Below are positions 35,476-43,525 of a stretch of 64,000 nt of DNA, in pieces. The DNA is from Burkholderiales bacterium Ga0077547 (GTDB lineage Bacteria; Pseudomonadota; Gammaproteobacteria; Burkholderiales; Burkholderiaceae_C). The notes under the pieces are model-generated. The model was not told the origin of the DNA and did not search any database. It worked only from the letters and a program-made list of their open reading frames with translations. The first letter of the stretch is position 1, and each line of letters opens with the position of its first letter. The translations under genes and the position numbers were made by a program. The stretch covers positions 1-64,000 of the forward strand of contig LNEY01000002.1 of NCBI GenBank assembly GCA_001464195.1, in the 5' to 3' direction.

Positions 35476-37431
35476 ATGCTGCCCTTGAAGACCCTCAACG
35501 AGATCCTGCCCGCCGATGTGCGTGAGGATCGACACATCACCTTCATCGAAGGCGAGAACGAGCAGCGCACGATGAGCTTTCGGCGTCTGCGTCAGCGCGC
35601 CACCGGGGCCTTGGGCGCGCTCCAGCGCCAAGGACTCAAGCGCGGCGACACGCTGATTCTGTTCATCGCCGACAACGAACGCTTCGTGGAGATGTTCTGG
35701 GCCTGTGTGCTCGGTGGCATCGTGGCAGTGCCGTTGGCACCGGGCGCCGCCGACGAACACTGGCGCAAGCTGCTGCGGGTGTTCGCTCAGCTCGATCAGT
35801 CGCTGGTCTGCATCGACGGCCCGAGCCTCGAACGCTTCGAAGCTTTCATCTCCGCACACCACCTTGAGACCGAGGGGCGGCAACTGCGTGCGCGCACAGC
35901 GGTCGTTGGCGCTCTCGACATCGCCGGCGAGCCGGGCGTGACAGTGCAAGTCGATCCGGGCGACCTCGCTTTCATTCAGTATTCATCAGGCTCGACCGGT
36001 GACCCGAAGGGCGTGATGCTCACGCATCGCAACCTCACTGCCAACATTGCATCGATCATCGAAGGCGCGGCGTTCACCGACCAGGACTCGGTGATGAGCT
36101 GGATGCCCTTGTCGCACGACATGGGGCTGATCGGCTTCCACCTGACCCAGTTGGCCAGTGGCATCAACCACGCGATCATGCGCACCGAGCTGTTTGCTCG
36201 CCGTCCATTGCTGTGGCTGGACCTGGCCAGCCAGCGCCGCTGCACCGTGCTGTGTTCACCGAACTTCGGATTCCAGCACTACCTGCGTCAGTACGCGCAC
36301 AAGTCGCCGCAGGGCCTGGACCTGTCTGCCGTCCGGTTGATCTTCAACGGGGCCGAACCCATCTCAGCCGAAGTCTGCCGTCGCTTCATGCGCACGATGG
36401 CACCGCACGGACTGAGGCCCGGCGCCATGTTCGCCGTGTATGGCTTGGCCGAAGCCAGCCTCGCCGTCAGCTTCGCCCTGCGCGGAACCCCACTGGAAAC
36501 CGTCGTTGTCGACCCGACGCGTCTGCGTGTGGGAGAACCCGTGCGTCACGAGGCGCTGAACGGCGGCCGGGTGTCCGAGTTGGTCAAGCTCGGGCTGCCG
36601 CTGACCGGAGTGGAGTTGCGCATCGTTGACGATGCCGGCAACACCCTCGGCGAGCGCACGCTGGGACAGTTGCTGATCCGCGGCGACAACGTCACGGCCG
36701 GCTACTACCGCGATCCGGCACGGTCGGCAGAAATCATCTCGGCCGACGGCTGGCTGGCCACCGGTGATCTGGGCTTCATCTGGGACGGACAGCTCGTCAT
36801 TGCGGGGCGGGCCAAGGATCTGGTCATCATCAACGGCCAGAACCACTATCCGCACGATCTCGAGCGCATTGCGGCCGAGGTGGCCGACATCGAAGCCAAC
36901 CGCGTCGCAGCCGCAGGCGTTCGCGGCCCGGTGGCTGACACCGAGGAACTGGCGTTTTTCGTGATCCATCGTGCCGGCATGGCCGAGTTCTTGCCTAAAG
37001 TGATCGAGCTGCGACGCAAGATACTGCAGCAGACCGGCGTCGAGGTAGCACACGTGGTGCCGGTCAAGCAGATCCCGAAGACCAGCAGCGGCAAACTGCA
37101 ACGCTACGCGCTGGCCGAAGCGTTCGAGCGCGGTGAGTTCAACGCTTCACTGTCCGAAATCGAGTTGCTGCTGGCGGAAAGAATTGCGGCCGATCAGCGC
37201 ACGGGAACACCGACTGCGCAGCGACTGCAGGAGATCTGTGCCGGTTTCGTCGTCGGACGTGAGCTGACTCCACAGACCAATTTGCTTGAAATTGACCTTA
37301 ACTCGCTGACTTTGGCTCGCATCCACGAGGCGATTGAGCGCGAGTTTCCGCAGCGCGTGCAGGTGACCGACCTGTTCGACTACCCCACACTGGCACAGTT
37401 GGCTGACTTTCTGGACACCACTGCAGCTTGA
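35476..37431 (+). CDS. Fatty acyl-AMP ligase fused to a C-terminal acyl carrier domain
   Basis: The 651-residue didomain protein has an ANL-superfamily adenylation core: Y-S-S-G-S-T-G-D-P-K-G-V near residue 169, M-P-L-S-H-D-M-G-L-I-G-F near 214 (the FAAL-type loop), Y-G-L-A-E-A near 322, a C-terminal G-D-L-G-F near 430 and the A10 lysine loop P-K-T-S-S-G-K near 535. From about residue 580 a PP-binding domain follows, with the phosphopantetheine site S610 in D-L-N-S-L-T-L. It activates a fatty acid as acyl-AMP and loads its own carrier. Acyl-AMP ligases of this subgroup serve lipopeptides, mycobacterial lipids and (as Acps) sphingolipids. It follows the P450 by 11 bp. Confidence 0.88.
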   Translation: MLPLKTLNEILPADVREDRHITFIEGENEQRTMSFRRLRQRATGALGALQRQGLKRGDTLILFIADNERFVEMFWACVLGGIVAVPLAPGAADEHWRKLLRVFAQLDQSLVCIDGPSLERFEAFISAHHLETEGRQLRARTAVVGALDIAGEPGVTVQVDPGDLAFIQYSSGSTGDPKGVMLTHRNLTANIASIIEGAAFTDQDSVMSWMPLSHDMGLIGFHLTQLASGINHAIMRTELFARRPLLWLDLASQRRCTVLCSPNFGFQHYLRQYAHKSPQGLDLSAVRLIFNGAEPISAEVCRRFMRTMAPHGLRPGAMFAVYGLAEASLAVSFALRGTPLETVVVDPTRLRVGEPVRHEALNGGRVSELVKLGLPLTGVELRIVDDAGNTLGERTLGQLLIRGDNVTAGYYRDPARSAEIISADGWLATGDLGFIWDGQLVIAGRAKDLVIINGQNHYPHDLERIAAEVADIEANRVAAAGVRGPVADTEELAFFVIHRAGMAEFLPKVIELRRKILQQTGVEVAHVVPVKQIPKTSSGKLQRYALAEAFERGEFNASLSEIELLLAERIAADQRTGTPTAQRLQEICAGFVVGRELTPQTNLLEIDLNSLTLARIHEAIEREFPQRVQVTDLFDYPTLAQLADFLDTTAA

Positions 37432-37460
37432 AACCACGCCAATCGGTCAAAATAGAATGT

Positions 37461-37509
37461 TGCAGTCAACTGCAGCGTGGCCTGAATTGGCGTTTTCCGC
37501 AACATGTTG
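37461..37509. promoter_or_regulatory. Two palindromes upstream of the Spt operon, possible operators
   Basis: The 212-bp gap 37432-37643 contains TGCAGT-CA-ACTGCA (37461-37474, perfect 6-bp arms with a 2-base spacer) and the perfect 10-bp palindrome CAACATGTTG (37500-37509). Both lie 5' of the acyl-AMP ligase - carrier - Spt unit. They are plausible binding sites for a dimeric regulator, but no regulator gene lies in the island and other copies would be needed to support this. Confidence 0.3.
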
Positions 37510-37529
37510 TGCCAACCATGACAGTTTGA

Positions 37530-37558
37530 TTGCATCGCAGACGCGCTCAAATTACATT
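37530..37558 (+). promoter_or_regulatory. Candidate sigma-70 promoter of the Spt operon
   Basis: TTGCAT (37530-37535) and TACATT (37553-37558) are separated by 17 bp, with 3/6 and 4/6 matches to the consensus boxes. They lie about 85 bp upstream of the GTG at 37644, in the AT-richer part of the gap and just downstream of the CAACATGTTG palindrome. Weak evidence. Confidence 0.22.
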
Positions 37559-37643
37559 TCCAGCGGCTGAACGCTTGCAGTACGAAAGGGTGAGGGTTGA
37601 AAGATTACTTGCGAGGCCAGCATGGCCGTCAGGGGTGTTTCCA

Positions 37644-39455
37644 GTGAATGCTGCGGCACCTTTCCACGCCAGTGTGACCCCAACCGCGAGCGGCATCGAA
37701 CTGCGCAGCGCGGACTTTCCGACCCTTGCTGCGGCACTGGACTACGCAGCGGGTGGCGACTCAGGCTTCAACTACTACGATGGCCGCGGTGCGTTGATCG
37801 CCACGCTGCCCTACAAGGAACTCCGAGCGCAAGCTCTCGAAATGGCACGCCGCTTGGCGCCTCTGGGCCGAGGCGCTCGCCTTGCGCTCGTCGCCCACAC
37901 CCACCCCGACTTTGCGGTCATGTTTTACGCGTGCCAGTACGCGGGGTTGGTGCCTGTGCCACTGCCCGCGGCGGTGCATCTTGGTGGGCGGGAAGCTTAC
38001 ATCCGCCACCTGCGTCAGTTGGTGCGGGACTGCCGAGCCGTGGCAGCGTTTGCACCTCCGGAGTTTGTTGGCTTCCTGCGCGAGGCCAGCGAAGGTTTGT
38101 CGCTGACGCTGGTCGGAACAGCGCAAGATTTCTCAGCCCTGCCAGCACTGGACACGACACCACGGCCGCCAGAGCCCAGTGAACTGGCCTACCTGCAGTA
38201 CACCTCAGGGAGCACCCGCTTCCCCCGCGGCACGATGATCACCCAGTCGGCGGTCATGGCCAACCTGAGCGCGATCTTCAATCACGGCTTCCAGTTGACA
38301 TCGGCAGATCGCTTTTGCTCTTGGTTGCCCTACTACCACGACATGGGTCTGGTCGGCATCGTGCTCGGCTGCGTCGCCACCCAGCGCTCGGTCGATTACC
38401 TTCCTACGCGAGATTTCGCGATGCGGCCGCGGCTGTGGCTGAAGCTGATGTCGCTGAACCGTTGCACGATCTCGTTCAGCCCGCCGTTTGGGTACACCTT
38501 GTGCGCACGGCGCTTGCGGCCCTCTGACACTGAGGCGCTGGATCTGTCGGCATGGCGAGTGGCCGGCGTCGGCGCTGAGATGATTCATCCCGAAACCCTG
38601 CACGAGTTTGCCGCGGTGCTGGCCTCTGCGGGCTTCAATGAAAAGTCTTTTCTGCCGTGCTACGGGATGGCCGAATGCTCGCTGGCAGTCAGCTTTGCGC
38701 CGCTTGAAGTCGGCGCCCACAGTGATGTGGTGGATATCGATCGGCTCGCGCATCACGGCGAGGCCATTCCGGTGGGTCCCGGTGAAACGGGCATCAAGGG
38801 CAAGGCCTTCATCAATTGCGGCAAGCCGCTACCAGGCTACGAGATGGAGATTCGCGATGAGCGCGGCCGGCCGCTGCCGGAACGTCGTTGCGGCCGCATC
38901 CACCTGCGCGGCGCCAGTTTGATGTCGGGCTACTTCGGCAACGCCGACGCATCGCGCGAAGTGCTCTCTGCCGATGGCTGGCTGGACACTGGTGACATCG
39001 GCTACCAGGCCGATGGTTCGCTGTACATCACGGGTCGAGCCAAGGACCTGATGATCATCAAGGGCCGCAACATCTGGCCACAGGATCTGGAGCACCTCGC
39101 CGAGCAGGAGCCAGAAGTTCGGCCCACCGACGCGTCCGCGTTTTCGATCACTGACGACGAAGGCGGTGAATCAGCCGTGCTGGTCGTGCAGTGCCGGGAA
39201 GCCGATCCGCGCAAACTGGCCAGCTTGGCCGAACGGATTCAGCAGGCCATTCATGCCGAGTTCGGCATTCACTGCGTGATTGAATTGGTGCCTCCGCACA
39301 CCTTGCCTCGGACGTCGTCGGGCAAGCTGTCACGCAGCACGGCCCGCAAGGAGTTCATCGAACGGCGTGGCGCCGAGGAGCCATCCGAGTCTCGTGGGCG
39401 ATTCGTCGGTCATCCCAAGCGCGTGCCGGCCGAAATCGAGAGCGCGGCGTCGTGA
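37644..39455 (+). CDS. Fatty acyl-AMP/acyl-ACP ligase of the sphingolipid operon (Acps counterpart)
   Basis: The 603-residue adenylating enzyme has Y-T-S-G-S-T-R-F-P-R-G near residue 188, L-P-Y-Y-H-D-M-G-L-V-G near 230, Y-G-M-A-E-C near 338, G-D-I-G-Y near 450 and the A10 loop P-R-T-S-S-G-K near 555. It loads a fatty acid onto a carrier protein, and its immediate neighbours are a carrier and serine palmitoyltransferase, matching Caulobacter Acps-AcpR-Spt. The start is GTG 37644, supported by AGGGGT at 37631-37636 with 7 bases spacing; a frame to 37530 adds a basic, non-conserved leader. It shares architecture with the ligase at 35476 but lacks the fused carrier. The stop overlaps the carrier gene (GTGA). 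Confidence 0.88.
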   Translation: MNAAAPFHASVTPTASGIELRSADFPTLAAALDYAAGGDSGFNYYDGRGALIATLPYKELRAQALEMARRLAPLGRGARLALVAHTHPDFAVMFYACQYAGLVPVPLPAAVHLGGREAYIRHLRQLVRDCRAVAAFAPPEFVGFLREASEGLSLTLVGTAQDFSALPALDTTPRPPEPSELAYLQYTSGSTRFPRGTMITQSAVMANLSAIFNHGFQLTSADRFCSWLPYYHDMGLVGIVLGCVATQRSVDYLPTRDFAMRPRLWLKLMSLNRCTISFSPPFGYTLCARRLRPSDTEALDLSAWRVAGVGAEMIHPETLHEFAAVLASAGFNEKSFLPCYGMAECSLAVSFAPLEVGAHSDVVDIDRLAHHGEAIPVGPGETGIKGKAFINCGKPLPGYEMEIRDERGRPLPERRCGRIHLRGASLMSGYFGNADASREVLSADGWLDTGDIGYQADGSLYITGRAKDLMIIKGRNIWPQDLEHLAEQEPEVRPTDASAFSITDDEGGESAVLVVQCREADPRKLASLAERIQQAIHAEFGIHCVIELVPPHTLPRTSSGKLSRSTARKEFIERRGAEEPSESRGRFVGHPKRVPAEIESAAS

Positions 39456-39745
39456 GCTTGTTGTCCAGCCCTGCCGTGGAACCCTCCTCCTTGAGCGAAG
39501 CAACGGCATCCGTCGAATCGACCATTCGTGAAGCTCTGAGTGTGATCCGCCCCGGCGCGGCCCGCATTCGAGGCGACGCAGACCTGGCTCAGGAAGCCGA
39601 CCTCGATTCCGCTGAAGTCATGGATCTGGTCATGGAAATCGAAGACCGCCTCGACCTGTCGATCCCGGTGGAAACCATGGCACAGGCGCGCACCATCGAT
39701 GAGCTCTGTGCTGGCATCGTCCAACTCAAGCATGGGGCTGTGTGA
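39452..39745 (+). CDS. acpR: Acyl carrier protein dedicated to serine palmitoyltransferase
   Basis: The 97-residue acidic protein has the carrier fold, with phosphopantetheine site Ser53 in A-D-L-D-S-A-E-V-M-D-L followed by the recognition helix M-E-I-E-D-R-L-D. An 18-residue Ser/Ala-rich N-terminal tail is extra compared with housekeeping AcpP, so the true start may be slightly downstream. GTG overlaps the ligase stop, and its own stop overlaps the spt start (GTGA), so the three are coupled. In Caulobacter and Sphingomonas the equivalent carrier delivers the acyl group to Spt. The nearby Sfp-type enzyme is the likely activator. Confidence 0.88.
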   Translation: MSLLSSPAVEPSSLSEATASVESTIREALSVIRPGAARIRGDADLAQEADLDSAEVMDLVMEIEDRLDLSIPVETMAQARTIDELCAGIVQLKHGAV

Positions 39746-40947
39746 GCCTGCTCGATAAATTCGCTGTCCAGCGCGGCCTGGCGGCCAGTCTGGCCGAAAA
39801 CAGCCGTGTGGCTCCGATCGCCACGCCGATGGACGAGGTGCACTCGGCCACCTCCGCCACGATCAATGGTCGTCGCGTGATCCTTGCTGGCACCAACAAT
39901 TACCTCGGCCTGACCTACGACGCCGACTGTCGCGCGGCAGCGATCTCGGCCATCGAATCCCTGGGGACGGGCACCACCGGCTCGCGCATGGCCAGCGGCA
40001 ACTATGCCGGCCACCGGGCACTGGAGCATTCGCTCGCAAGCGCATTCGGCTGGCCCGCTGCCATCGTCTTCTCCACCGGCTACCAAGCCAATCTCGGCAC
40101 CTTGTCGGCCCTGGCAGGTGAAGGCGATACCCTGCTCGTGGATGCCGACAGCCATGCGAGCATTCACGACGGCTGCCGACTCAGCCATGCGACAACGATC
40201 CGTTTTCGCCACAACGATCCAGAGAACCTCGATCGACGGCTGGAGCGCCTGGGCGAGGCAGCCAGCCGCACGCTGATCGTCGTCGAAAGTCTCTACAGCA
40301 CGCTCGGCGACCGCGCACCCTTGCGCGAGATCGTCGAGATCAAGAAGCGCCACGGAGCCTGGCTGCTGGTTGATGAAGCCCATTCGTTTGGCGTGTTCGG
40401 CCCGCGTGGCTTGGGTCTGTGCGAAGCCGAGGATCTGCTGGGCGATGTCGACTTCATTGTCGGCACCTTCTCAAAGAGCCTGGGCGGCGTTGGCGGCTTC
40501 TGTCTTGGCCGTCATGCCGAGGTGGAATTCATGCGCATGGTCAGCCGACCGTACATCTTCACCGCGTCACCGCCCCCACCCGTGATCGCCGCAACCCATC
40601 AGGCCCTGCGCAAGGTGTTGCAGGGACATGATTTGCGCGCACGTCTGTGGCGCCATGCGGAACGCGTGTACGGTGAATTGAGCAAGATGGGCTACCGACT
40701 CGGCACGGCATCTCCGGGCCCGGTGGCCGCGATCGTCTTCGACACGCGCGACGCAGCGCTGGCCTTGTGGCAAAGCTTGCTCGACGCGGGCATCTACACC
40801 AACCTGATGATCCCGCCGGCTACACCGTCTGGCCTGAGCCTCGTGCGCATCAGCCTGAGCGCTGCGCAAAGCGACGACGACATCACGCAGATCATTGCCG
40901 CGCTCGCGGCGCATGCGCTGCGAGCCCGTCCTCCGCTCGCCGCCTGA
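39742..40947 (+). CDS. spt: Serine palmitoyltransferase (alpha-oxoamine synthase)
   Basis: Spt condenses serine with a long-chain acyl thioester to 3-ketosphinganine, the committed step of sphingolipid synthesis. The 401-residue PLP enzyme has N-N-Y-L-G-L near residue 52, G-S-R-M-A-S-G near 80, F-S-T-G-Y-Q-A-N near 110, the H-A-S-I-H-D-G segment, D-E-A-H-S near 212 and the PLP lysine K245 in T-F-S-K-S-L-G-G. Paralogues are AKB ligase (Kbl), BioF and HemA; coupling to a carrier and acyl-AMP ligase, and the ceramide synthase and reductase candidates in the same island, favour Spt. It has no membrane segment, as in soluble bacterial Spt. GTG start overlaps the carrier stop. Confidence 0.85.
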   Translation: MSLLDKFAVQRGLAASLAENSRVAPIATPMDEVHSATSATINGRRVILAGTNNYLGLTYDADCRAAAISAIESLGTGTTGSRMASGNYAGHRALEHSLASAFGWPAAIVFSTGYQANLGTLSALAGEGDTLLVDADSHASIHDGCRLSHATTIRFRHNDPENLDRRLERLGEAASRTLIVVESLYSTLGDRAPLREIVEIKKRHGAWLLVDEAHSFGVFGPRGLGLCEAEDLLGDVDFIVGTFSKSLGGVGGFCLGRHAEVEFMRMVSRPYIFTASPPPPVIAATHQALRKVLQGHDLRARLWRHAERVYGELSKMGYRLGTASPGPVAAIVFDTRDAALALWQSLLDAGIYTNLMIPPATPSGLSLVRISLSAAQSDDDITQIIAALAAHALRARPPLAA

Positions 40948-41042
40948 TCGCTCGTCAACCGCCCAGCCGCGTTTCGACACGCGCTGGCCCGGGCCGACCG
41001 GTTTGGGTGCTGGTCCGCAGTTCCCCCTAGGAACCTTCTGTT

Positions 41043-41061
41043 TGGCTGGAGAATCCAGCCA
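41043..41061. other. Hairpin between spt and moxR
   Basis: TGGCTGGA (41043-41050) and TCCAGCCA (41054-41061) form a perfect 8-bp stem with a GAA loop in the 178-bp gap after spt. No T-run follows, so it is not a classical Rho-independent terminator; it could still mark the island's end or lie in the moxR leader. Nothing else stands out between 40948 and 41125. Confidence 0.4.
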
Positions 41062-41125
41062 TCAGCACGCCACCTGAAGAAGCGACAGCGTCTTCGCCTG
41101 AGCACTTTCCAGCCGGACGCCCACC

Positions 41126-42109
41126 ATGACCTCGCCTTCTGTCGCCAGCACGCATCAAGCCTTTGACAGACTGCGCAGTTACCTTGAGGGCCAGGTCCTG
41201 GGTCAGCCCGCGCTGGTCGAGCGCCTGTTGGTGGCGCTACTCGCCGATGGCCACCTGCTGGTGGAGGGCCCACCCGGCCTCGCCAAGACGCGTGCGGTGA
41301 AGGCCATGGCTCATGCGGTCGAATGCGATTTTCAGCGGGTGCAGTTCACGCCCGACATGCTGCCGGCCGACCTCACCGGTTCTGACATTTACCGGCCCGA
41401 GGAAGGCAGCTTCCGCTTTCAGCGTGGCCCGCTGTTCCACAACCTGATCCTCGCCGACGAGATCAATCGTGCGCCGGCCAAGGTGCAGTCGGCACTGCTT
41501 GAAGCGATGGCCGAGCGGCAGATCACCGTGGGCGTGACCACCTATCAACTGCCGCACCTGTTCATGGTGATGGCGACCCAGAACCCGATCGAGCAAGAAG
41601 GCACCTACCCCCTGCCCGAAGCCCAGCTTGACCGTTTCATGCTGCACACCCGCGTCGACTACCCCGACCGCGCGACCACCCGATTGATCATGGCGCTGGC
41701 CCGTCAGGAAGCGGTGTCTGAGGTCGAGATGCCGCCGCCGCCTCACAAACTGCCACAGGCCGATGTGTTTGCCGCGCGGCACGAGGTGCTGGCGCTGACC
41801 CTGGCCGATTCGGTGGCCGACTACATCGCCGCGTTGGTCGATGCGACCCGCCACCCGGCCCCCTACAGCGCGCTGTTGGCTGGCTGGTTGCGTTGGGGCG
41901 CGAGCCCGCGGGCCGCCATCGCCATCGAACGCGGCGCACGTGCCCTGGCCTGGCTGGATGGTCGCGATTACGTGAGCCCGGAAGACGTGCAGGCGATCGC
42001 CCCCGATGCCCTGCGCCATCGGCTGCTGCTCGACTACAGCGCGCAGGCCGCACGGGTCACCGCGCAGGACTGCGTCGTCGAGCTGCTGCGCACAGTCCCG
42101 GCCCCCTGA
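41126..42109 (+). CDS. MoxR-family AAA+ ATPase
   Basis: MoxR ATPases act as chaperones with VWA proteins, in respiratory-complex maturation or envelope stress tolerance. The 327-residue product has Walker A G-P-P-G-L-A-K-T near residue 51, Walker B I-L-A-D-E-I-N-R near 110 and sensor 1 A-T-Q-N-P-I-E-Q-E-G near 150, the last being the MoxR hallmark, then the AAA lid. It opens a seven-gene plus-strand unit with DUF58, DUF4381, two VWA proteins, a TPR protein and BatD, the common MoxR/Bat arrangement. Confidence 0.93.
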   Translation: MTSPSVASTHQAFDRLRSYLEGQVLGQPALVERLLVALLADGHLLVEGPPGLAKTRAVKAMAHAVECDFQRVQFTPDMLPADLTGSDIYRPEEGSFRFQRGPLFHNLILADEINRAPAKVQSALLEAMAERQITVGVTTYQLPHLFMVMATQNPIEQEGTYPLPEAQLDRFMLHTRVDYPDRATTRLIMALARQEAVSEVEMPPPPHKLPQADVFAARHEVLALTLADSVADYIAALVDATRHPAPYSALLAGWLRWGASPRAAIAIERGARALAWLDGRDYVSPEDVQAIAPDALRHRLLLDYSAQAARVTAQDCVVELLRTVPAP

Positions 42110-42122
42110 CCCCGGGCCGGTG

Positions 42123-43019
42123 ATGGGACTGCTGCCGGACCTCGACGAACTGGTTGCGCTGCGTGGCGCCGCGCACGGGCTGGAGATGCACCTGCGCCAT
42201 CCGGCGGCGGCGCAGTTGCAGGGTGGACACCGCAGTGCCCACCGCGGCCGCGGTCTCGAATTCGACGAAGTGCGTGCCTATGCCCAGGGCGACGACGCTC
42301 GTACCATCGACTGGCGCGTCACGGCCCGGCGCGGCCGGCCTCACACCAAGCTGTTCCGCGAGGAGCGCGAGCGCGTGGTGTGGCTCCTCGCGGATCTGCA
42401 TCCTGGCCTGTATTTCGGCAGCCGCCAGCAGCTCAAATCAGCCTTGTTGTTGCGCGCGGCCGCCTGGCTGGCCTGGGTCACCATCAGCGCCGGCGATCGC
42501 TTGGGAGCCGTCCTGACCCAAGGCGCTGCGTCGCCGCAGCTGTTGCCGCCACGCTCGCGTGATATCGGCGCGCTGGCCACGCTGCAGGCGCTGGTACAGA
42601 GCCAACCCCAGGCGCCGGGCATGCCCGCGGCCGACGGGCTGGCGGTGGCGCTCAGCACCTTGCGACCGCTGCTTCGTTCGGGCAGCACGGTGTTCGTGCT
42701 CAGCGACTTCTGCACACTCGACGCGGCCGCTGAAACCGCGCTGTTGACCATCGGCTTGCGCGCCGAATGTCGGTTGCTCTGGCTCACGGATCCGCTGGAG
42801 CGTGATGGCCTGCCCGACGGTGCTTTTCGCGTCGGACTGCCTGGCCAAAGCTGGTCGATCGACGGTGCCAGCAGCCGATCCGCCTGGGTGGCCGCCTGGG
42901 CCCAACGCGAGCAGCGCCTCGCCGACCTCAGCCGCAACCACCGGCTGCCCTTGCTGCGGCTCGACACCGCTGGCGATCTGGCGCAAGCGCTGCCGCGCTT
43001 CATCAGCGAGTCGCGATGA
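42123..43019 (+). CDS. DUF58 domain-containing protein of the MoxR/Bat operon
   Basis: The 298-residue product contains the DUF58 core: G-R-G-L-E-F-D-E-V-R-x-Y near residue 42, D-D-A-R-T-I-D-W-R-V-T-A-R near 58, L-F-R-E-E-R-E-R near 79, and a VWA-like C-terminal fold. The ATG at 42123 fits the family start; the frame open to 42006 overlaps moxR in another phase. Its stop overlaps the DUF4381 start (ATGA). Function is unknown, but it is tied to MoxR by constant neighbourhood. Confidence 0.9.
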   Translation: MGLLPDLDELVALRGAAHGLEMHLRHPAAAQLQGGHRSAHRGRGLEFDEVRAYAQGDDARTIDWRVTARRGRPHTKLFREERERVVWLLADLHPGLYFGSRQQLKSALLLRAAAWLAWVTISAGDRLGAVLTQGAASPQLLPPRSRDIGALATLQALVQSQPQAPGMPAADGLAVALSTLRPLLRSGSTVFVLSDFCTLDAAAETALLTIGLRAECRLLWLTDPLERDGLPDGAFRVGLPGQSWSIDGASSRSAWVAAWAQREQRLADLSRNHRLPLLRLDTAGDLAQALPRFISESR

Positions 43020-43525
43020 ACACCGCCTTGCTGGCGCAGCTGGCCCCCGATCGTGCACCGCCGCCGCTGGGCTGGTGGCCGCTCGCGCCGGGGTGGTGGG
43101 GCCTGATGGCCTTGTTGCTGCTGGCCCTCGCGCTGGCCGCGTGGCTGCGCAAGAGAGCGCGGCAGCCCTCGGTCAAACGTTGGCAGCGCGCGGCCCTGCG
43201 CGAACTGGCGCAACTGCAGGCGATGTCCACCCAAGCGGGCAGCGTCGATGCCGACCTCGCCCGCGGCGTGCAGCAGTTGCTGCGCCGCTATGCCATGGCC
43301 CGATACGGACGCGACGCCGTGGCCACGCTCAGCGGCGACGCCTGGCTGGCCTTCGTCGTGCGCCATGGCGGGCGCGACTGGGCTGGTGAGAGTGGTCAGG
43401 CGCTGCTGCGCTGCGCCTACGGCAGCGCAGCCACCTCGACGAGTCAGCCGGCCTCAGCCGCCGATCGTGCGCGCTGGCTCAGTGGCGCTCGCACCTTCAT
43501 CATGTGCAAGAAGGTGGGCCCGTGA
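43016..43525 (+). CDS. DUF4381 domain-containing small membrane protein
   Basis: The 169-residue product has one N-terminal transmembrane helix (about 26-48, in G-L-M-A-L-L-L-L-A-L-A-L), preceded by a P-P-L-G-W-W-P-L-A-P-G-W-W motif characteristic of DUF4381, and a cytoplasmic or periplasmic helical C-terminus (L-L-R-R-Y-A-M-A-R). It overlaps both neighbours (ATGA with DUF58, GTGA with the VWA gene), as in other MoxR/Bat operons. Confidence 0.88.
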   Translation: MNTALLAQLAPDRAPPPLGWWPLAPGWWGLMALLLLALALAAWLRKRARQPSVKRWQRAALRELAQLQAMSTQAGSVDADLARGVQQLLRRYAMARYGRDAVATLSGDAWLAFVVRHGGRDWAGESGQALLRCAYGSAATSTSQPASAADRARWLSGARTFIMCKKVGP

